From positions 186,001 to 250,000 of the forward strand of contig CAVPPH010000013.1 of the NCBI GenBank assembly GCA_963707275.1: a stretch of 64,000 nucleotides of DNA. The letters run 5' to 3'. This DNA is from JACKBK01 sp963707275. Lineage in GTDB: Bacteria > Chloroflexota > Anaerolineae > JAAEKA01. The notes under the pieces are model-generated. The model made no database searches, was not told the origin of the DNA, and saw only the letters and a program-made list of their open reading frames with translations. A program made the position numbers and the translations under genes. This document shows positions 21,814 to 30,670 of this stretch, in pieces (position 1 is the first letter of the stretch; each line of letters opens with the position of its first letter).

Positions 21814-21943
21814 CCGTTTGCGTGTATTCAAGACGAGTTGGCTTGTAGGGGCCGGGTCGCCCCGCCCTGCGCCAGCGATCAACCCATTTTGAACACACCC
21901 TGACTATTTTGGCATACCCTTTTCACTTCTCGGAGGTTTACCC

Positions 21944-23141
21944 ATGAGTTTGCAAGAAATCGTGATTGTCGGCGGCGCGCGCACGCCGTTCGGCAAGTTC
22001 GGTGGCTCCCTGCGCGATGTGACGGCGACTGAGCTAGGCGTGGCCGCCGCCAAGGGAGCACTGGAAGCAGCCTGCGTGCCGGCTGAGCGGGTCGACCACG
22101 TCATCTTTGGCAACGTGATCCAGTCCAGTCGCGATGCCGCCTATTTGGGCCGCCATGTCGGGCTGTGGGCCGGCGTCCCGCAGAGCGCGCCCGGCCTGAC
22201 GCTGAACCGGCTGTGCGGCTCTGGGTTCGAGGCTATCGTCGATGCGGCGCGCATGATTGTGTGCGGCGAAGCGGACGTGGTGCTGGCCGGCGGCGCGGAG
22301 AACATGAGCCAGGCGCCGCTGGTGGCGCGCAACGCCCGCTGGGGCATCGGTCTGGGCGAGGGGATGAACCTCGAAGACTCGCTGTGGCAGGGCCTGACCG
22401 ACAGCTACAACAACCTGCCAATGGCCATCACCGCCGAGAACCTGGCCCAGCAATACGAGGTGACGCCGCGAGGATCAGGACAGCATGGCGCTGGCCAGCC
22501 AGCAGCGCGCGGCTGCCGCGTGGCAGGAAGGCCGCCTGGCGCAGGAAGTGGTCGCCGTGCAAGGCAAGGACGGCCGCGGCAAGCCTGCCACCGTGACCGT
22601 CGATGAGCATGTGCGCCCCGACACCACCATGGAGGTACTGGCCCGTCTGCCTGCCCGTTTCATTCCCAAGAATGGCACCGTCACTGCCGGCAATGCCAGC
22701 GGCATCGTGGACGGGGCCGCGGCGGTCATCGTGGCGTCGGCTGAGGCGGCGCGCGAGCTGGGCGTGACGCCGCTGGCGCGCCTGGTGAGCTGGGGCATCG
22801 CTGGCGTCAATCCGGACATCATGGGCATCGGCCCGGCGCCCGCAACCCGCATCGCGCTCAAGCGGGCTGGCATGAGCATGGGCGACATCGGGCTGTTCGA
22901 GATCAACGAGGCCTTTGCGGCCCAGTGTCTGGCGTGCGTCAAGGATCTCGATCTGGACCCGGAGATACTCAACGTCAACGGCGGCGCGATTTCCATTGGT
23001 CACCCGCTGGGCGCGACCGGCACGCGGCTGGTGTTGACGCTGATCAAGGAGATGCAGCGGCGCGGCGTGCGCTACGGCAGCGCGTCGATGTGCATCGGCG
23101 GCGGCATGGGGTCGGCCGGTATTTTTGAACTGCTGAACTGA
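21944..23141 (+). CDS. Acetyl-CoA C-acetyltransferase (thiolase), one frame break
   Basis: Condenses or cleaves acetoacetyl-CoA. Catalytic residues visible: Cys in LTLNRLCGSGFEAIVDAA, His in GGAISIGHPLGATGTR and Cys in CIGGGMGSAGIFELLN, with NEAFAAQ. The start follows CGGAGG. One indel near 22470 joins ENLAQQYEVT to REDQDSMALASQQRAA. About 399 residues, normal. It stands between an FprA-like reductase and a FabI-like reductase, suggesting acyl-CoA or fatty-acid chemistry, with its own terminator downstream. Confidence 0.92.
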
Positions 23142-23158
23142 GATCAATTTGAGCCAAC

Positions 23159-23199
23159 CGGCGCCCGCGGCGTAACTGGCTGCGGGCGCCGGTGTTTTG
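23159..23199 (+). terminator. Rho-independent terminator after thiolase
   Basis: CCGGCGCCCGC (23159-23169) pairs with GCGGGCGCCGG (23182-23192), 12-base loop, followed by TGTTTTGTG. Confidence 0.8.
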
Positions 23200-23230
23200 T
23201 GTAAGGAAACCATCGAAAAAGGAGACAATT

Positions 23231-24050
23231 ATGACACATGAGCAGGACTTGACCGGGCGCTGGGCGCTGATCCTCGGTTCTTCCAGCGGTTTCGGGCGGG
23301 CGACTGCCCTGGAGTTGGCCAGCCGCGGCATGAACGTCTTCGGCGTGCATCTGGATCTGAAGTCCACGCTGCCCTATGGCTCAGCCAGGTCGTGACCGAC
23401 ATCGAGGCCATGGGCCAGCAGGCTATCTTCTTCAACACCAACGCAGCCGACAGCGGTAAGCGGGGCAAGGTTCTCGACCAGATCCAGGCGAAGCTGGCTG
23501 CTGATGGCGGCCATCAGCACATCCACGTGATGATGCACTCGCTGGCCTTCGGCACGCTGCTGCCGTTCATTGCCGACTCGCCCGACGAGGCGATCTCCGA
23601 GGCGCAGATGGACATGACTCTCAACGTCATGGCCCATAGCCTGGTCTACTGGGTGCAGGATCTGATGCGGCGGGGTCTGTTCACGTCGGGCAGCCGCGTC
23701 TTCTCGATGACCAGCTCCGGCTCGCACCGGGTGTTCAAGAGCTACGGCGCGGTCTCGGCTGCCAAGGCGTCGCTGGAGTCGCACACCCGTCAGCTGGCGC
23801 TGGAGCTTGGGCCGGCACGGCGTGATGGTCAACTGCATCGAGGCCGGCGTCACCGATACGCCCGCGCTGCGCAAGATTCCGGGCCACGAGGCGTTCATCG
23901 AGATGGCGACCCGCTTCAACCCCACCGGGCGCATGACCACCGAGCCGGACGTGGCTGTCACGATTGCGGCGCTGTCTGATCCGCGGGTCCGTTTCATGAG
24001 CGGGTCAGTGATCTTATGTGGACGGCGGCGAGGACGTTGTGGGCGCGTAA
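23231..24050 (+). CDS. Enoyl-ACP reductase (FabI-like) short-chain dehydrogenase, frame-broken
   Basis: NAD(P)-dependent SDR. The N-terminal glycine motif WALILGSSSGFGRATALELA, the active-site block SMTSSGSHRVFKSYGAVSAA and Lys of AAKASLE give a Tyr-(6)-Lys spacing, as in FabI enzymes rather than the classical Tyr-(3)-Lys. After VMVNCIEAGVTDTPALRKIP it ends SGSVIYVDGGEDVVGA, the typical SDR C-terminus, only if one base near 24012 is skipped. Other breaks lie near 23385 and 23812. About 273 residues. RBS GGAGAC before ATG 23231. Exact chain length and cofactor unknown. Confidence 0.8.
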
Positions 24051-24085
24051 CGCTGAGACAACGCGCGCCGAACGCCGTGTTGGCA

Positions 24086-24131
24086 GGACAAAGGGCCGCC
24101 GGAGCTTGCTCCGGCGGCCCTTTGTCCGTTT
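24086..24131 (+). terminator. Strong rho-independent terminator
   Basis: A 20-bp perfect stem: GGACAAAGGGCCGCCGGAGC (24086-24105) pairs with 24108-24127, two-base loop, then GTTTT. It isolates the SDR gene from the antiporter gene. Confidence 0.85.
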
Positions 24132-24155
24132 TGCTGGCTTTGTTAGCTGTCTGTC

Positions 24156-24184
24156 TTGCCAGATAGGGTTACTCACGATAAGAT
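24156..24184 (+). promoter_or_regulatory. Promoter predicted to give a leaderless mRNA (first antiporter)
   Basis: TTGCCA (24156-24161), 17-bp spacer, TAAGAT (24179-24184); the ATG at 24191 starts six bases after the -10. Transcription would begin at or next to the start codon. GGGGGA lies directly against the ATG, too close to act as a ribosome site. Confidence 0.6.
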
Positions 24185-24190
24185 GGGGGA

Positions 24191-26111
24191 ATGAGCTTTT
24201 CCACGCTGATCTCTGAAGATCCCAATCGGTTTCTTCCTCTTGTCATTGTTCTCCTGCTGGCGTTTGCCGTACCCATCCTTCTGTCCCGTTTTCAGCGGGT
24301 GCCGGTGGTGGTGGGTGAAATCGTGGCGGGCATCCTGGTCGGCCCGGCGTTTCTGGGGCTCGTTACAGAGACGCCGATTCTGATCTTCATGCAGGACATC
24401 GGGCTGGCGTTCCTGATGTTTCTGGCGGGTATGGAGATCAACCTCGACCAACTGTTGCCGGCGCGCAACGGCCGGTCAGCTGGCGGGTCGCCGTGGGTCG
24501 CCTCCAGTGCGCTGGTCGTATACGTGCTGACGCTGGGCCTGGCGCTGGCGGCCGGATTTCCTGGTGGTGCGCAGCGGCGCCGGGGGAGATCCGCTGCTGC
24601 TGGCGTTTGTCTTCACCGCCACGTCGCTGGGCGTGGTGCTGCCGACCCTCAAGGAACGGGGGATGCTCAGCACCCGCTTCGGCCAGTTCTTGCTGGTGTC
24701 GGCGACGCTGGCCGACTTCATCACCATCATCTTGCTGACGGTGTATGTCATCACCTTTGACCGTGGCCTCGATCTGGAGGTTCTCTCGCTGGGCCTGCTT
24801 TTCGTCGCGTTCCTGATCTTCTACCGCGTTGGACCGGCGTTCGTGCGCCGCCCGCGGGTGCGCAAGTTCTTCGAGGACCTCTCGCGCGCTACGGTGCAGA
24901 TCAAGGTGCGCGGCGCGATTTTGGTGCTGATGCTGTTCGTGGTACTGGCCGAGTTCGTCGATGCCGAACTGATTCTGGGCGCGTTTCTGGCCGGCCTCAT
25001 CATCTCTCTGCTGAAGGGACCGGAGGACGAGTCGCTGGTCGAGAAGCTGGAGGCCTTTGGCTTCGGCTTCTTCATCCCGGTCTTTTTCATCATGGTCGGG
25101 GTGGAGCTGGATCTGTCGGCGGCGTTCGACGCGCCGGCGCGGCTGGTGGTCGTGCTGGTGCTTCTCGTGGTAGCCACGGTGGTCAAGGTGGTGCCGGTGC
25201 TGATCGCTGGTCGCTCCTTTTCCCTGCGCGAGCGGCTGGCCGGCGGCGCATTGCTCAACACCCACCTTTCGCTGGAGGTCGCCATCGCGGTCATCGGCTT
25301 GCGCACCGGCCTGCTGGATGCAGCCATCAGCACCTTCATCGTGTTGTTTGCGCTGCTGACGGTGCTGATCATGCCGCTGGTTTTCAACGTGATGGCGCCG
25401 TTGGTGGTGCAGGTTCGCAGCCGGTTCACACTGGCTGTTGGTGTTTCTGACCTGTCGCTGGCAGTGGCCCAGGAATTGCGCGCTCACGGGGACACCGTAC
25501 GCTTTGTCGAGCGGCAACGCCCGCTGGTCGAGCGCGCAACCAGCGCCGGTTTCAAGGTGCTGGAGGCCGATCAGACCGCGGACGGGTTGCGCGATCTGGG
25601 CATCGCCGACACCGATTCCGTGCTGCTGCTGGGCGAGCAGGACGACGAAAACATGGCGCTGGCCCGCGCGGTGCGCCAGTTGTCCGACACCAACGTGGTC
25701 GTCAATGTCAATGATCCGCAGCATCTGGCCGACTATGAACAGCTCGGCGTCCAGCCGTTTATGGGCGCGATGTTCCGCGTTACAATTATCGCGATGCTGG
25801 CACGCAATCCTGACGCGTTCCAGCTCCTGACCTCGACTCAGGACGAGCGCGATGTGATCGAGGCCAAGCTGGAAAACCGGGCGCTTATGGGGGTGCTGGT
25901 GCGCCATTTGCGGCTACCGGGCGATTACCTGGTGATGTCGATCCGGCGGCGCGGCGAATTGATCGTGCCGCACGGCAACACAGTGCTCCAACTGGGAGAC
26001 CGGCTGACGATCCTTGGCAGCGCAGACCGAATGCGCGAGATCAAGGAATGGTTGGAAGGCCGCGCCAGCCACTGGGATACGCACAGCTACCCGGATATGG
26101 GCGTTCGCTAG
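24191..26111 (+). CDS. CPA2-family cation/proton antiporter with TrkA domains, one frame break
   Basis: KefB/KefC-like K+/H+ or Na+/H+ antiporter in the inner membrane, about 640 residues. The N-terminal half has roughly 12 helices, with PVVVGEIVAGILVGPAFLGL, AFLMFLAGMEINLD (family acidic pair region) and GAFLAGLIISLL. The C-terminal half is a TrkA-N-like regulator (FTLAVGVSDLSLAVAQELRA, GLRDLGIADTDSVLLLGEQD) and a TrkA-C domain (HLRLPGDYLVMSIRRRGELI). The TrkA-N glycine motif is degenerate (GVSDLS instead of GxGxxG), so NAD binding is doubtful. One indel between 24460 and 24560. A close paralogue follows. Confidence 0.88.
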
Positions 26112-26133
26112 TATCACGTCAATCTTGATTTGT

Positions 26134-26185
26134 GGAGTTCGCATGCTCACATGCGAACCCGGCATCTGAGGATGCCTACTCCTCA
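26134..26185. repeat. Three-way-junction repeat, copy 2 (inverted relative to copy 1)
   Basis: GTTCGCATG-CTCA-CATGCGAAC (26137-26158) and GGCATC-TGAG-GATGCC (26161-26176) lie inside an outer stem GGAG/CTCC. The loops CTCA and TGAG are complementary, as in copy 1 at 9851-9914. The hairpins are fully conserved between copies while the outer stem has changed (GTGGAG against GAGGAG). Confidence 0.85.
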
Positions 26186-26222
26186 AACTCAGGTCGACGA
26201 AACACCAGGCTTTGCTGGCTGA

Positions 26223-26275
26223 TTCGTAGTAGGCGCTTCAGCGCCGTTCCGGGGCGCTGAAGCGCCTACTACGAA
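26223..26275. repeat. TTCGTAGTAGGCGCTTCAGC hairpin repeat
   Basis: A 23-bp perfect stem (26223-26245 with 26253-26275) and the 7-base loop GTTCCGG. A diverged copy is at 55420-55477. It is in the leader between the two antiporter genes and may terminate transcription of the first. Confidence 0.85.
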
Positions 26276-26332
26276 CGGGTTGGGCGCCTGCTGCGAGCGG
26301 GTTTGTCCATCGTATTGGAAGGGATTACCTCA

Positions 26333-28249
26333 ATGGAAAATGGCGGCAGCTTGTTGCCTGTCCTGCTGGTTGTCGGCCTAGCATTCATCGTTCCCCTGAT
26401 TTTACAGCGGTTTCGTCGTTTGCAGATACCGGTGGTGGTGGGAGAGATCATTGCGGGAATGGTTATCGGCCGCAGCGGGCTGAATTTGGTGGTGGATGAT
26501 CCGGTGCTGGAAGTTCTGGCCGCGCTGGGGTTCGCGTTTCTGATGTTCCTGTCGGGACTGGAGATCGACTTCTCCGTGCTGGCGGGTCTGCAACGCAAGT
26601 CTACGCGCCTGATGGAAAACCCGGTCGTGGTTGGATTCTCGATTCTGGCGTTGACCATCGCGCTGGCCTTTGCGATCGCTCTGTCGCTGTCTTCTCTGGG
26701 GCTGGTCAGGAACCCCTGGTTGCCGACGCTGATCTTGTCTACCACGTCGTTGGGCATCGTCCTGCCCGTCCTGCGCGAGAAGGGCATTTCCTCCGGCCAG
26801 TTCGGTCAGACGATCCTGCTGGCAGCGTTGATCGCCGATTTTGTCACCATGGTGCTCATCACCCTGGTCGTGGCGGTCATCTCTGGTGGTGTCACGCTGG
26901 AGGTGCTGCTGGTCGGAGTGCTTCTGGTGGCCTTTGTCGTTGCGGCCCGCTATGCGCCGCAACTGGTGCGCTGGCGGCCCTTGCAGCGCGCGCTGGACGA
27001 CCTGACCCACGCCACGGTGCAGATCAAGGTGCGCGGCGCTCTGGCTGTCATGTTCGCGTTCGTCGTGCTGTCGGAAGTTCTGGGCGCAGAGGTGATACTC
27101 GGCGCGTTTCTGGCCGGCGCGCTGATTTCGCTCATTTCCAGCCCGGAGAACCTGGGCGACAACGAGGCGCGGCACAAGCTGGATGCCATCGGTTTTGGCT
27201 TCATGGTGCCGATCTTCTTCATCATGGTTGGCGTAAGCTTCGACCTGCCGGCGCTGCTTTCGTCCGCCAGCGCGCTGGCGTTGTTTCCGCTGTTGCTGGC
27301 GGCCGCCTATCTCGTCAAGGTCGTGCCTTCGCTGCTGTTGCAGCCAGCCTTCGGGCGGCGCAATGCACTGGCGGCCGGCGTGCTGCTTTCCTCACGTCTG
27401 TCGCTGATCATCGCCGCGTCGGCCATTGGCCTGCGGCTGGGGATCATCAGCGAGGCGCTCAACGCCGACATCATCCTGGTAGCCATCACCACATCGACCC
27501 TGTCACCGGCCCTGTTCAACCGGATGCTGCCAGCTCAAGCGCTGCCGGAACGGCTGCCTGTCGTGGTGGTTGGGGCGGGACAGATCGCCATGCTGGTGGC
27601 GCAGCGGCTGAAGAAGCGCAACCACGAGATTGTAGTCATCGACAGCCATCGCGAGCGGATTGAGCGCGTCAGACAACTCGGTATGACAGGCGTGCTGGGC
27701 GAAGCAGACACAACACAAGGTCTCGTGGCAGCCGGCGCAGACGTTGCCCGGTCGCTGGTGGTAGCGACGGCAGATGACAACTTCAACCTGCGGGTGTGTG
27801 TGTTGGCCAGGACCTCGCTGGGCATCCCACATCTTGTGGCCTACGTTCATGACGCAGCCCGGCTGCGCGAGTTTCAGGTCGCTGGCGTGCACGCAGTGAA
27901 TCCGGGCCTCGCAACAGCTACTGTCATGGACGGACTCGTCAGCTTCCCCGACGCGCTGGAGTTGCTGACTTCGTTGGAGGACGACAAGGAAGTGGTGGAG
28001 GTTGAGCTGCTCAGCACCGAATGCATCGGCAAGTCGCTGCGCGATATGCACCTGCCGGGGGATGTGCTGGTGCTGTCCATCAGGCGAAGAGACGAGATCA
28101 TCTTGCCGCACGGCTATCATGTGTTGGAGCGCGGCGATCACATCACGCTGGTGGGCGAGCAAAACGCCGTGGCAGAGGCAGCGACCTGGGTGCACGGTGC
28201 GCCGGTCGAATTGCAGCAAGCGTTGGATTGGCGTTACGAAGGGCACTAA
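26333..28249 (+). CDS. Second CPA2-family antiporter with TrkA-N/TrkA-C domains
   Basis: 638 residues, intact. The ATG at 26333 is preferred to the in-frame TTG at 26303 because GGAAGGG lies 9 bases upstream. The membrane part has VVVGEIIAGMVIGRSGLNLV, AFLMFLSGLEIDFS and GAFLAGALISLISSPE. The regulatory part keeps a true Rossmann motif VVVVGAGQIAMLVAQRLKKR with IDSHRERIERV, so it probably binds NAD(H), in contrast to the first paralogue. TrkA-C follows (MHLPGDVLVLSIRRRDEIIL). The two genes share the block ATVQIKVRGA, showing tandem duplication. Confidence 0.92.
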   Translation: MENGGSLLPVLLVVGLAFIVPLILQRFRRLQIPVVVGEIIAGMVIGRSGLNLVVDDPVLEVLAALGFAFLMFLSGLEIDFSVLAGLQRKSTRLMENPVVVGFSILALTIALAFAIALSLSSLGLVRNPWLPTLILSTTSLGIVLPVLREKGISSGQFGQTILLAALIADFVTMVLITLVVAVISGGVTLEVLLVGVLLVAFVVAARYAPQLVRWRPLQRALDDLTHATVQIKVRGALAVMFAFVVLSEVLGAEVILGAFLAGALISLISSPENLGDNEARHKLDAIGFGFMVPIFFIMVGVSFDLPALLSSASALALFPLLLAAAYLVKVVPSLLLQPAFGRRNALAAGVLLSSRLSLIIAASAIGLRLGIISEALNADIILVAITTSTLSPALFNRMLPAQALPERLPVVVVGAGQIAMLVAQRLKKRNHEIVVIDSHRERIERVRQLGMTGVLGEADTTQGLVAAGADVARSLVVATADDNFNLRVCVLARTSLGIPHLVAYVHDAARLREFQVAGVHAVNPGLATATVMDGLVSFPDALELLTSLEDDKEVVEVELLSTECIGKSLRDMHLPGDVLVLSIRRRDEIILPHGYHVLERGDHITLVGEQNAVAEAATWVHGAPVELQQALDWRYEGH

Positions 28250-28286
28250 GTATAATTACCGCAGTTGCGAATTTTTGCAATTGCGG
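28228..28286 (+). promoter_or_regulatory. Promoter and Fur-family-type operator of the regulator gene
   Basis: TTGGCG (28228-28233), 17-bp spacer, TATAAT (28251-28256). Immediately after is a 28-bp inverted repeat, CCGCA-N-TTGC, eight bases, GCAA-N-TGCGG (28259-28286), covering the expected start of transcription. The placement suggests autorepression by the Fur-family protein encoded at 28303. Confidence 0.75.
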
Positions 28287-28302
28287 AAGGCTAGATCTAC
28301 TC

Positions 28303-28731
28303 ATGTCCTGCGAAGAGCGAGCTATTGACCAGTTACGCGGCTCCGGCGTTCGTCTGACGCCGCAACGAGCGATGGTGCTGGAGGCAATCTACCACAGCGA
28401 CGGGCATCTCAGCGTCGACGAGGTGCATGAGCGCGTCCAGACGCTGTCGCCCTACGTGGATCTGTCTACGGTCTACCGCACCGTGATGTTCCTCAAGCAG
28501 CAGGGCGTGATAGGCGAGCTGCGGCTGGATGGCCAGCCGGTGCGCTATGAGGCTGTCCGTTTTGGCCAGGAGCATCACCACGCTGTGTGCAGCAGTTGCG
28601 GCATGATGATCGACATCGACTCTGATGATCTGGAAGACCTGAGCGCGATACTGGACAGGAAGTACGGGTTTGCGGTCAACTTTGTGCATCTGACGTTGAC
28701 GGGTCAATGCCCGGCGTGCCGGGCGAACTAG
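28303..28731 (+). CDS. Fur-family metal-dependent transcriptional regulator
   Basis: 142 residues with a winged helix (RLTPQRAMVLEAIYHSDGHL, VDLSTVYRTVMFLKQQGVIG) and a C-terminal metal/dimer domain. It has the HHH cluster EHHHAVCSSCGMMIDID and a second CPAC, giving the CxxC...CxxC structural zinc site. Specificity (Fe, Zn, Ni) cannot be read directly. The next operon is a cobalt/nickel-type ECF transporter, so a nickel or zinc sensor is plausible. It has its own promoter with a palindrome at the start point. Confidence 0.9.
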   Translation: MSCEERAIDQLRGSGVRLTPQRAMVLEAIYHSDGHLSVDEVHERVQTLSPYVDLSTVYRTVMFLKQQGVIGELRLDGQPVRYEAVRFGQEHHHAVCSSCGMMIDIDSDDLEDLSAILDRKYGFAVNFVHLTLTGQCPACRAN

Positions 28732-28746
28732 CATTGCTTCATCGCT

Positions 28747-28770
28747 CTGGCCGGTCTCCGACTGTGCCAG
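28747..28770. repeat. CTGGCCGGTCTCCGAC hairpin repeat, copy 1
   Basis: CTGGC and GGTC pair with GAC(T) and GCCAG around TCC. A second copy, differing at two central bases, is at 52100-52123. It is placed between the Fur-family gene and the ECF transporter operon. Confidence 0.65.
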
Positions 28771-28786
28771 CACCCGATTTCGACAC

Positions 28787-28811
28787 TTTAGAACGTACGT
28801 ACGTTACTAAA
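28787..28811 (+). promoter_or_regulatory. 25-bp near-palindrome upstream of the metal ECF transporter
   Basis: The 14-bp perfect core AACGTACGTACGTT (28792-28805) is extended by TTTAG on the left and ACTAAA on the right with two mismatches. It ends just before the AAAGGAGG ribosome site of the CbiM-like gene, so a bound repressor would block the start of the operon. It differs from the palindrome at 28259, so the Fur-family protein may not be the only regulator. Confidence 0.55.
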
Positions 28812-28822
28812 AGGAGGACACG

Positions 28823-29833
28823 ATGGTTTTCAGTGAATTTCATGCGCCCCTGGCGGCGCCAGACGCGTTGCACATTCCCGACGGCTTTTTGACGGCGGCA
28901 GTCGCCATCGCAATGTGGGCGATTACAGCCGCCTTTGTTGTGTTGGCGATCCGGCGCGCCAGCCGCGACTTCGACGAGCGCATGGTGCCGCTGATGGGCG
29001 TGCTGGCGGCGTTCATCTTCGCCGCGCAGGCCTTCAATTTCCCGGTCGCCGGCGGCACGTCGGGCCATTTCCTGGGTGGCGCGCTGGCAGCGATCCTCCT
29101 GGGACCGTGGGCCGGGCTGTTGATTATGACCGCCGTGATCGCGCTCCAGGCGCTGATCTTTCAGGATGGCGGGCTGCTGGCCATGGGCGCCAACATCTTT
29201 GTCATGGGAATCGTCACTGTCTGGATCGGTTATTTCACCTACCAGGCGTTGATGAGGTTGAACCGGTTTGTGGCAGCCTTCGCGGCCGGCTGGCTGTCGG
29301 TGTTTGCCGCGGCGGTGGTGACGGCGTTCCTGCTGGCGCTGAGCGGCACCGTGTCGCTGGGCATCGTGTTGACCGCGATGGCCATTGTCCACGCGTTCAT
29401 CGGCGTCGGTGAGGGCTTGATTACAGCGGGCGCGGCCGCCCTGGTGGTGGCTGCTTTGCCCGGCATGTTTGGTCAGCAGGTGAATGGACGCAAGACTGAC
29501 CGCGGCACGCTGGTGGCCGGCGGGATCGTCCTCGCGCTGGTGGTCGGCGTGATGGCCGTGTTCTTTGCCTCGCCCAGCCCCGATGGGCTGGAGCGGGTTG
29601 CCGAGGACAGCGGATTTCTCGGCGCAGCTCAGGGATCCGCCTTTCAGATAGCGCCCGATTACGTCTTGCCGGGTATCACCAGCGACGCGCTGGCGGGAGT
29701 GCTGGCGATGCTCCTGGGCACGCTGCTGGTGTTCGCTGTTGGCTACGGCATTGCGCGATCCTTACAGCGGCGCTCTCGTCGTCTGGAACAAGCATCGGTT
29801 CCGGCGTCAGTTCCTTCCAACGAGCGGCCATAG
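28823..29833 (+). CDS. CbiM/NikM-CbiN-like fused substrate-capture subunit of a cobalt/nickel ECF transporter
   Basis: 336 residues. The N-terminal CbiM part carries HIPDGFLTAAVAIAMW, the metal-binding N-terminus, and PVAGGTSGHFLGGALAAILL. About seven membrane helices follow. After NGRKTDRGT the C-terminal part (VFFASPSPDGLERVAEDSGF plus one helix near 300-320) resembles CbiN/NikN, so M and N are fused. In most CbiM proteins Met-His are residues 1-2. Here HIPDGFL starts at residue 17, preceded by a strong AAAGGAGG site for ATG 28823. A TTG at 28868 would restore Met-His but has no RBS. The 16-residue extension may be removed after synthesis. Confidence 0.85.
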   Translation: MVFSEFHAPLAAPDALHIPDGFLTAAVAIAMWAITAAFVVLAIRRASRDFDERMVPLMGVLAAFIFAAQAFNFPVAGGTSGHFLGGALAAILLGPWAGLLIMTAVIALQALIFQDGGLLAMGANIFVMGIVTVWIGYFTYQALMRLNRFVAAFAAGWLSVFAAAVVTAFLLALSGTVSLGIVLTAMAIVHAFIGVGEGLITAGAAALVVAALPGMFGQQVNGRKTDRGTLVAGGIVLALVVGVMAVFFASPSPDGLERVAEDSGFLGAAQGSAFQIAPDYVLPGITSDALAGVLAMLLGTLLVFAVGYGIARSLQRRSRRLEQASVPASVPSNERP

Positions 29834-29866
29834 CTCTGCGCATCGGAGAACCAGGCAACTTTCATC

Positions 29867-30667
29867 ATGCACATTCACGTCCTCGACCAATACAGACACG
29901 CGGAAAGCCCCGTTCACAGGCTGGATCCGCGCGTCAAGCTGGTGGCGGCGCTGTCATTCATCCTGGCTTGTGCGCTGACGCCGGACGGCGCGTGGCCTGC
30001 CTTTGCTGCGCTGGGCCTGCTCTGGCTGGCCGTCGCGCTGGTCGCGGACGTGTCGGTCCCGCTGCTGTTGCGCCGCGGGTTGGTGGCGCTGCCCTTCGCG
30101 CTGGCCGCGGTCACGGTGCTCTTCTCCATCGGCGGCAACGCGCTGGTAACTATTCCCCTGCCGTTCAGCAAATTCGATCTCGTCATCACCGACAACGGCG
30201 TCATTCGCTTCTTTACTATCATGCTGAAGAGTTGGCTGTCGGTGTTGATGGCGCTTTTGCTGTCGGCCACGACGACGTTTCCTGACATCATGCGCGCCAT
30301 GCGCGGCATCGGCATTCCCAAGGTGCTGGTCGGCATCATCGCGTTCATGTATCGCTATACCTTTGTCCTGGCCGATGAAGTATTGCGGCTGCGACGGGCG
30401 CGCGAGGCGCGCATGGCGACCGGGCCGGCTGGCCACAAGAGCGGCGGCACGCTGGTGTGGCGCGCGCAAGTTGTGGGCGGCATGGTGGGCAGCCTGTTCG
30501 TGCGCTCGCTGGACCGCAGCGATCGCGTCTACAACGCGATGGTCAGCCGCGGCTACGCCGGCGAGCTGCTTTGGCTGGATAAGCCGGCGCTGCATTTCGG
30601 CGACGCAGCCTGGGCCACGGTTTTCGTGGTCGTGCTGGCTTTGATCGAGCTTTGGGCGAGACTGTAG
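29867..30667 (+). CDS. ECF transporter membrane subunit CbiQ/EcfT
   Basis: 266 residues, about five or six helices. The start MHIHVLDQYRHAESPVHRLD and PRVKLVAALSFILA are typical of CbiQ. The C-terminal coupling motifs are RRAREARMA and VYNAMVSRGY, the two Ala-Arg-Gly-type helices that contact the ATPase. It follows the CbiMN gene and is four bases from the ATPase gene. Confidence 0.93.
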   Translation: MHIHVLDQYRHAESPVHRLDPRVKLVAALSFILACALTPDGAWPAFAALGLLWLAVALVADVSVPLLLRRGLVALPFALAAVTVLFSIGGNALVTIPLPFSKFDLVITDNGVIRFFTIMLKSWLSVLMALLLSATTTFPDIMRAMRGIGIPKVLVGIIAFMYRYTFVLADEVLRLRRAREARMATGPAGHKSGGTLVWRAQVVGGMVGSLFVRSLDRSDRVYNAMVSRGYAGELLWLDKPALHFGDAAWATVFVVVLALIELWARL

Positions 30668-30670
30668 GCT

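Noticed and set aside
24438..25907. 489-codon open frame antisense to the first antiporter
   Set aside because: It is rich in His, Arg and Gln with no domain, mirrors the coding strand's codon periodicity, and lies wholly over a gene with clear family motifs. High GC produces such shadows.
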